NCBI GenBank assembly: GCA_018524725.1
Contig: JAEUWP010000455.1
Location: 32,138 to 96,137, forward strand
Direction: 5' to 3'
Source of the DNA: Podaxis mareebaensis
Taxonomy: Eukaryota; Basidiomycota; Agaricomycetes; Agaricales; Agaricaceae
Length of the DNA stretch: 64,000 nucleotides
Shown: positions 57,150 through 64,000 of the stretch, piece after piece
Numbering within the stretch: the stretch's first letter is position 1
How the letters are laid out: every line of letters begins with the position of its first letter
Position numbers and translations under genes: made by a program
Notes under the pieces: generated by a model
What the model was told of the DNA's origin: nothing
The model's database searches: none
The model's input: the letters and a program-made list of their open reading frames with translations, nothing else

Positions 57150-60100
57150 ATGAAACAGGAAGACACTGGCACAAGCAAACAGCGACCGGCTGAACAACTC
57201 ACAAAGCTTGATGAGCCAACACAGGCAAAGATACGGTCAACACAGATTCTCACCACCCTTCCTCAGATTGTCTCAGAGTTGATGCAAAACTCATTGGACG
57301 CGAAAGCGAGCCATGTCGACGTTGGTATCAACTATGAAGATTGGATGTGTTGGGTGCGAGACGATGGATCAGGCATCAGCAGACAAGACCTGGAGATTTT
57401 CGCAGTAGAGGATGTTGGCATGCGATACCGTATGCTCATTTAATTCTTCCTATTCGCGCCATCTTATAGGCTTGAAGATACATCAAAGGAATACGCGCCA
57501 GGATCAATAAATGCCTCATCAACATATGGCTTCCGCGGTGAAGGTATACTCAGTTATTACCATGTGGCTTTCGGAAGTGCAATTTACCTGTGTTCAGCCT
57601 TAGCATCTGCTGCACAAATTTCCTGCCTTGAAATTGCTTCGCGTTCCGGCAGAGCGAAGACGACTTGGTGTGTGATCAGAAAGGTGAGTATAGCGTTTCG
57701 CTTTCAGGTCTTGCCCGGAAACTGACTAGCCGAAATCCTCCAAGGGAGATCAGTTGTTATATAAAGGCGAAGCTGTTCGTTGGCGGAGGGAGTCCCCAGG
57801 CACCGTTGTCTGCGTGAGAGATGCGTTTTTCAACGTACGGCTTGGTCTTCTTCCAAAGGAGGAAATACTAAGAATATTATGTTCTCCGCAGCTTCCTGTT
57901 CGGCGGCTCTCGCATCCCTCCGCTACGAAAACTTGGGAACTAGTCCGGCAAGAGATTGAAATATACGCGCTTGTTTCCCCATCTGTTTCCTTCACATTGG
58001 AAGACCTCCACAGGAACCAGGAGAACGGCGCCAGCGATCGCATGGTGCGGATTCCCAAGGTGAGGATGAAATGTGCTGGGTCGGTACATTATCGATGGTC
58101 ATGGGTTCTTGTGTCAGACTTCATCAACCTTGGCTACTTTTCGACATCTGTACGGCCGGGCTTTGACCGAGGTTGGTATTGCAGACTCCTGGATGAACTG
58201 ATTCCAACCTATCTTCGTAGCGGGTTGAAACGATAAACGTTGCCGATGGAGATCTGAGGGCCGAGGGATTCATCAGCCTTCACGGAACTTCCTCAAGGGT
58301 GAGTTGGAGTTTGCTGTTCGGCCCTGACTTGGAAGTCACATAGTGTCCAGATTTATCAGTTTCTATGTAAGGGTTTGTGAGCCTCGTGGCCGGCTCGAGC
58401 TGATCCTTTTTTAGATATTAACAGCCATCCGTTAGCGTCGTGTGACTTCCACGGGCTCATTGATGCCCAATTTCCGTCAAGCAGCTTCGGGAAAGACGTA
58501 AGCTCCGTTCAGCTGATCATCCGTGGCGTCTGACGGACACTTTCAAAACAGTCTCCCGACGATCGGAGAAAAGACGGTGCTAGCCGAACCAGTACGCTTT
58601 CTTCTTTCCCTTTATGTTTTTGCACGGTCATTCATGGGAAGTTTAGACTCTCGTCGTTCCCCACACAAAACTGAACAGAAGCCAATATATGTATTGAACA
58701 TATTTATTCCTCCAAGTGAAGTGTATAATGGCCTCGATCCAGCAAAAAATATAATTGGGTTGCGGGTGCGTTACTCGGCTTAGACTGCCACTCACTCTAT
58801 CTTGACTCATGGACAACTGCGCCGAATACAGAATAAAACCTCCGTTATACCCTTTTTGATTCGCGTTATACGCGGGTTTCTCGCCAAACATGGTTTTATG
58901 CACGATACTCTAACCGTGCAAATACCACATTTGACGCAAGTAGGCGATGCGCCTCGCAAACGAAGACGAGTTTTTACGGACGCGGACGGCGATGACGCAA
59001 CGGACGGGTCATCCTTGACGCAAATCCCAGACCTGCGGCTTCTATCATTACAGTGCTCTTCTTCCCAAACACCGGATGACTTTGTGAGTCGGGCAGTGTC
59101 TTGCAAGCCGGATCCGAGCTGATTGCGAATAAGGAGCAGGAAGGAACACCAAAGGGACCTGCAGCGACAAAAAATAGCTTCCGCGCGGATTCTTCGACAA
59201 TTACAAATCTTTTTTCGACTTCAACAACCCAAACGGGACCTTATTGTTCTCCAGGGCTGGAACCCAACAAGAGACGGACCCTCTCTTCATTGCAATCGGA
59301 ACCTAAGTCAAGTACCACGACATCCGTCCCCACATGGTTACGTAGCGCCCTCGAGGTATGAGTGCTTTCCAAAACAGTTAAACTGAGTGGTTCCGCTCAT
59401 TCGTTGAGAAAGGCAAACAATTCATATTCACTCTTAGAACCAAAGATACCTTCAGTTTGCTCATTGCTGGTAAACGATCCGCTGCCAGCGGAACATGGTG
59501 TCAGGACCACAGTACAACAGCATTCTTGCCAATCAGCAGATTTACCTTCACTATTGACGAACCAGAATCCGACGTCAAGCTTCTTTACAAAGGACGAGTT
59601 ATCCTCGGCGAGGATTATCGGTCAGGTGGACCAGAAATTTATTGCTTGCTTAATTTCCCATCCAAACACTGTTAGCGATCGTAGGTTGCAAGGATTCGAT
59701 GCCGGCTCGGAGGAAGAGCCTGCTGTCCCCGGAACCTCGACCCTCGTCCTTATTGACCAGCATGCAGCTGACGAACGTGTTCGCGTGGAGAGCTTCCTCA
59801 AGGAGTTATGTCTAGGCTTCTTACACGCCTATGACAATAACGTAGATGCCGTTCACGGAGTCAAGCTCAGGATGCTCTCACCTCCGAAGCCCGTACTTGT
59901 GACCTCTCACGAATTGCGACTGTTAAAAGAGTCGACAGAGGTTCAAGAAGCATTCCAGAATTGGGGGATTCGCATCGCAGGAAATTCTGCACCGGATCCA
60001 AGAACCGAAAATTCGTCAACTGATAGTGACAATAATGGATATGGTCAAATATTGGTCGAAGCTATACCCGAGGTCGTCAGTGACAAGGTAACGTTTGTCT

Positions 60101-60660
60101 CGTTCCGAAGCTTTCTGCCGCTTACTCATGCTTTTCACCAAAATCCCAGCTTCTGCAGGAAGACGAGCTGCAGGATTTAGTTAGAGGATTCCTCGTACAG
60201 TTACGGACAGATTTGCCTTCCTTTTCAAGCTTTTCAAACAAGAATCTGGGTCAGGGAACGGGCAAGGAGTTCCTGTGGCTAAAGGCCCTCCGGTATTGCC
60301 CACGGACATTACTCGACCTGGTAAATTCGAAGGCCTGCCGAGGTACGCAAGCCGCCGGCTCCCTACACGACGACTGTGTTCACAAATTTGATTACACCTT
60401 CTAGGAGCGATAATGTTCAATGATGCACTGACCATACCTCAGTGTGAGAACCTCGTGCAACGCCTTGCCCAAACCGCGTACCCGTTTCAATGTGCCCATG
60501 GACGGTGAGTTATGAGAGTATTCTGCTATCGCTCGTTTGGCTCACCCCACCTTCTCGGACAAGCCCATCTTTGGTACCCCTCATCGAATTACATCCTCAA
60601 ACGGGAAGTCTTGGGCCGAAACAGGCGTTCCCTTGTGATTGGCCGGGGCTGGAAAATTAG
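57150..60660 (+). CDS. MLH3: MutL homologue MLH3
   Basis: Sixteen exons (57150-57429, 57478-57543, 57598-57683, 57730-58059, 58118-58171, 58221-58298, 58351-58366, 58415-58497, 58552-58591, 58647-58765, 58832-59083, 59119-59355, 59413-60087, 60150-60342, 60405-60504, 60564-60660) encode 901 aa. GHKL ATPase motifs: SELMQNSLDAKASHV, VRDDGSGI, RYHTSK, STYGFRGEALASAAQI. The C-terminal metal-dependent endonuclease motif DQHA-x2-E-x4-E is intact at 662-673 (DQHAADERVRVE), with the later motifs ACRGAIMFND and CAHGRPSLVPL. Family role: with MLH1 it forms MutL-gamma, which nicks DNA during meiotic crossover formation and some mismatch repair. The junction near 59084-59118 is the least certain, since that intron is only 35 nt. 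Confidence 0.94.
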
Positions 60661-61217
60661 GGGTGAAGTATGGAAGAGGACATTTCTTTGTTTTCGAGAT
60701 CTATGTATAGCCCCCCGATGAGTCTTGAGTTGTCTGGACCCTCGAAGTCCGCTGGGATTTAGAGTGGCGCAAACGACAAGAATGGGTGCTTTGGTTGAGG
60801 TACTGCAGAGAACCTAAGATGTTGTTTACCTCTTCCTCCAACTCTGCTCTAGTCTATCAAGACGGTAAGAACGTCTGGATATCATTCCAGAAGGCAGTGG
60901 GGTGGCGCGATAACTCCCCAGCATTGATGGTTGGAGCATACTGGAGCATTCTAGGTGAAGGACATCCTTGGCCTGCACTAAAAATAGCTGCATGAAGCAC
61001 CAAATAAACGACCCGTGGGATATCCGAATCACGTGATGCGCGCCGCAGCACGGTCGCGTGACGTCAGGAGCGGATCCATCCGTGCACGACGTCATAATTT
61101 CATGGGGTTCATTTATAGGACGCCCAATACAGGAGGGATTGTTCTAGATTGTAGATTGGTTCTCACTATCTCACAACTTCAGCTGCTTAATCACCGCATC
61201 CTCTCCTGTCTACCACC
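60661..61217. other. Intergenic region between MLH3 and the Rtc3-like gene
   Basis: 557 bp. The last 66 bp before the ATG (from 61152) are also present in the duplicated copy at 63072. No coding exon seen. Confidence 0.5.
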
Positions 61218-61827
61218 ATGCCCAAGCACCTCACACTCGTCGTTTACAAGCCCGACAGTCAGTCAACCGATGAATACATGATATATGTTGATCCTGTACA
61301 GGTTTGTAGCGCTTTTTATTGTATTCGAGGCGATCGCTAACTCTCCCATCTCTTTGATCGCAGTATCGTAAATGGAAAGATGGAGGTGAGTGATCTCATC
61401 GAGAGCGAGATTTGTAGCTGACGACGTTTGCACAGACACGTAAATGCAATCCGTTACCTCTACACTGTGCAGATATTGATGGACACTTTAGGACGATTCC
61501 ACTCGTAAACGTAGTCGATTGTGAGTCACCTGTTATATCCATTTCTTGAGCTTGACTAACGGCAACTTAGCCTGGTCCATTTATCACACTGGACAAGGAA
61601 CACAGGGTTTGCAAATGCGACCCTCCCAACAACAACTCGATAACATCTTTGGAACTCATAAAGACACTGAGGTCGTTGAGTTTATCCTGAAGAATGGAAG
61701 GCCACAACATGGAGATCTCGAATCAAATGTTTACTTCTCCAACCGCGGCAAGGGAATGCCTGCAACAAACGCCTCGAGGGGGAGTGGTGTGGTAGATGTT
61801 CGAGGAAAGGGGACGACTGGCCTCTGA
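61218..61827 (+). CDS. RTC3: Rtc3-like protein with SBDS/SDO1 N-terminal domain
   Basis: Four exons (61218-61301, 61364-61385, 61473-61520, 61571-61827) encode 136 aa. The start MPKHLTLVVYKPDSQSTDEY and the segments VDPVQYRKWKDG, TIPLVNVVDSWSIYHTGQGT and QQQLDNIFGTHKDTEVVEFI match the SBDS N-terminal fold of fungal Rtc3 (YHR087W) proteins. These have this domain alone, without the central and C-terminal domains of ribosome maturation factor SDO1. Exon 3 starts at the strong acceptor CTGTGCAG at 61472. Function in the family is poorly known: yeast Rtc3 is a stress-induced protein linked to RNA metabolism. A Gly/Ser-rich tail ends the protein. A broken duplicate of the first part lies about 1.9 kb downstream. 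Confidence 0.9.
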
Positions 61828-63071
61828 TGTCAGACACTGTTGATAGAACAAAGAACTTGGAAGTTCTCATTCTTGTACATTATCATCTGCTTTCTGTATC
61901 ATGAAGAAATCTCGTTGGGTTTGTCTTTGCGCGCCAAAGCTACGAATCAAATAGGCACTCCGACCATTTGCGCGTCTCATTGGCTCAGATCGGTCCCGTG
62001 TGGCAACATACATTGACTCACATCAGGCGATCATGCACCCAGCGTTCGGTCCCGCATAGCAGCGGCCACACAAACACAATTGTTCATGTGACTGCCAGGT
62101 ATAAAGAGACCGTGGAGATTGGCCCTCGTGACCATGATGATGATGTTGTTGTTGTTGAATTCTCCATTTCTATACCGCTACAAGCAAACCTACTGCTAAG
62201 ACGCAGTGGGCATATTCTGAGCTAACAGATTATCCATGCCCCTCGGCAGGGTGGCATCTACTAATAGTATAAAGAGGTTCTGAGGTGATATGTGGAGGAG
62301 TCTGGTAGAGGGGTTGTTTGTGCGGGAACCTCGTGACCATGGGTTAGCAAATCGTTGAAACGAAGCTTCCAAGCTTATCATGTGCCATTTATGCGGCCAA
62401 CTCAGCCTTTGGCTACCAGTTGACCGCCCTGCAAGCAACGATGTAAACTATTGCAACAAAATATGAGGTGTGAATTCCAAGGTACAAAGGATGTGTGAGG
62501 ACAAGTCAAAAGTGGTGGAAACTAGACCAATGGCACACAGGTTAACGTATCTCGTCCAAGGTGCCACAAAAATTGCATTCCCGATCATTGATCCATAGTA
62601 TTTACTGAGATCGCCCATGAAATCTTAATATATCATATGTCCTCCGCAGGTGAGGAAAATATGTTCCCATCCCGTTGACGATCAAAGGCAAAAGAAATGG
62701 GGTTGCATGAAATCTCAACGAACAAGGTCACTTCAATGTCCATATATCGATGACGACACGTAAGTTCAAGGTGCTGTGTAAAACTCTCAAAAGGTGAGCC
62801 TAGCAAGTGTATTCGACACCTTAAGTCGGGAAGATCACCTAAGACACCATGAAACTAGGCACTGGGAAGCAGGTTGTGGGGTAAGTCCATGCGTTTGAGT
62901 GGGGGGATGTGTAACCGTATCGTCATTATTCTGCAGGAGGGTTTGGATAGTAATGAATGACACCAACCCCGGCTGCGACGAATTTTTATTTTTATTTTAT
63001 TTTTAGAACTGTATCCCTGCCCTAGATGGCCACTGCAACGAAGGTAGCGGCGTCTAGGTGGCCTGCACCCA
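61828..63071. other. Intergenic region between the Rtc3-like gene and its duplicate
   Basis: About 1.2 kb. No gene is supported; open frames are short. A T/A-rich run lies at 62979-63006, just before the duplicated segment. Confidence 0.5.
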
Positions 63072-63490
63072 TAGATTGGTTCTCACTATCTCACAACTTC
63101 AGCTGCTTAATCACCGCATTCTCTCCTATCTACCATCATGCCCAAACACTTCACACTCGTCATATGCAGGCCCGACATTCAGTCAACCAACGAATACATG
63201 GGTATATGTTAATCGTACAGAGGTTGTTGCGCCTTTTATCTTTTGGCATATTTGAGGTCATTGCTAACTTTCCCATCTCTTTGATCATAGTATCGTAAAT
63301 GGAAAGATGGAGGTCGTCGAGAACGAGATTTGTAGCTGACGACATTCGCACGGACACGTAAATGCAATTCTCTACCTCTACGCTGCGTAGACACTAATGA
63401 AAACCTTAGCTCGATTCCACTCATAGATGTAGTTGATTGTGATGCCATCTGCTATATCCACTTCTTGAGCTAGACTAACAACAACTAGCC
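63072..63490 (+). pseudogene. Truncated, inactivated duplicate of the Rtc3-like gene
   Basis: This segment aligns with 61152-61573 at a constant offset near 1920 bp, with scattered substitutions and small indels. It includes the 66-bp 5' flank, the ATG (63138), exons 1-3 and the introns between them, and stops at the very start of exon 4. The copy begins MPKHFTLVICRPDIQSTNEY but then reaches a stop (TGT TAA) after codon 24. Its first donor region is altered and the remaining exon, which encodes most of the domain, is absent. It cannot make the full protein. Confidence 0.9.
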
Positions 63491-63500
63491 CATTCTTTTT

Positions 63501-64000
63501 TCTCGCCCATGGCACCGGATAGCGAATCGTGTATTATGAGGGTATACTAGGAAACGACACTGGGAGTTGGGTGTGGAAGCCTGTGGGCTGTAGGTGCCCA
63601 GAGACCCCAGGCGGTGAGGTTGAAGTGGGAATGCATCGGGTCACCCCTAGTGCTTCGCTCTTCGTCACCTGTGTCGGGATCCATTAGGAATGTGTGTGGC
63701 TGTATTTGAGGGAGTGGTGGGCGGGATTTAAGAAGTGTTACTTATAGGGCGGAATGGTGTAGAAGGAGGGTGGTACGAGGCAGAGGTAGCGAAGGAAAAT
63801 AGGAGTCGAAGGGTGTGTGTCTACTAAGTCACAGTGTCACACGGTGTGTGGACAAGAATATACGCCGCGCTCGTTCCTTGCGAGGCGTGCCACTCTCGTC
63901 CATGGCACCGGATAGCGAATCGTGTATTATGAGGGTATACTAGGAAACGACACTGGGAGTTGGGTGTGGAAGCCTGTGGGCTGTAGGTGCCCAGAGACCC
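63501..64000. repeat. Direct repeat with 393-bp period, continuing beyond the window
   Basis: The 100 bases at 63508-63607 recur without change at 63901-64000, where the window ends. A few more matching bases lie upstream of each copy (TCTCG[C/T]CCATGG). Two partial units are therefore visible at a period of 393 bp. This could be the start of a satellite-like tandem array or a tandem duplication. No open frame or terminal inverted repeat identifies it as a transposon. Confidence 0.85.

Noticed and set aside
1..64000. CRISPR array, intact insertion element or retrotransposon
   Set aside because: No regularly spaced short repeats, integrase, reverse transcriptase or transposase sequence was found, and CRISPR is not expected in a fungus.

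Overview
The window is nuclear DNA of a filamentous basidiomycete, most likely a mushroom-forming agaricomycete. Almost every gene is cut by many short GT-AG introns of about 45-65 nt in all three phases. The gene set includes a two-HMG-box protein like Coprinopsis exp1, a velvet factor, complex I subunits, a pentatricopeptide (PPR) protein and a GH3 beta-glucosidase. There are no operons, CRISPR arrays or intact transposons. Gene models were built by joining reading frames across splice sites by eye. Where exon phases close exactly and family motifs are restored I rate them highly.

Left part (1-17.5 kb): a partial mitochondrial PP2C (pyruvate dehydrogenase phosphatase type), a Ser/Pro-rich nuclear-looking protein, an unrecognised 251-aa protein, the RNase P/MRP subunit Rpp1/Rpp30, a 3.6-kb gene-poor stretch, a CASTOR-like ACT-domain protein, a 612-aa orphan with an internal duplication, and an SDR16C-type dehydrogenase.

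Middle (18-35.8 kb): a decayed gene of about 4 kb with many in-frame stops and frameshifts, a secreted CAP/PR-1 protein, prefoldin subunit 2 diverging from complex I subunit NDUFS8 over a 128-bp shared promoter, a gene-poor region with two weak hypothetical genes, an INO80F-domain protein, and complex I subunit NDUFA13 (GRIM-19).

Right part (36-64 kb): the exp1-like HMG gene, a GNAT acetyltransferase, a 1197-aa mitochondrial PPR protein, a VelB-like velvet factor, an ArfGAP1/Gcs1-type protein, the beta subunit of methylcrotonyl-CoA carboxylase, a 20-exon GH3 beta-glucosidase with PA14 domain, the DNA mismatch-repair/crossover protein MLH3, and an Rtc3/SBDS-N-domain protein. The right edge carries a truncated, broken duplicate of the Rtc3 gene followed directly by a 393-bp direct repeat that runs out of the window.

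Most genes are housekeeping (mitochondrial respiration, leucine catabolism, RNA processing, trafficking, DNA repair) and do not form one pathway. I see no secondary-metabolite cluster. The most unusual items are the decayed 18-22 kb gene, the Rtc3 pseudogene plus repeat, three GC-AG introns, several microexons, and the internally duplicated orphan protein.
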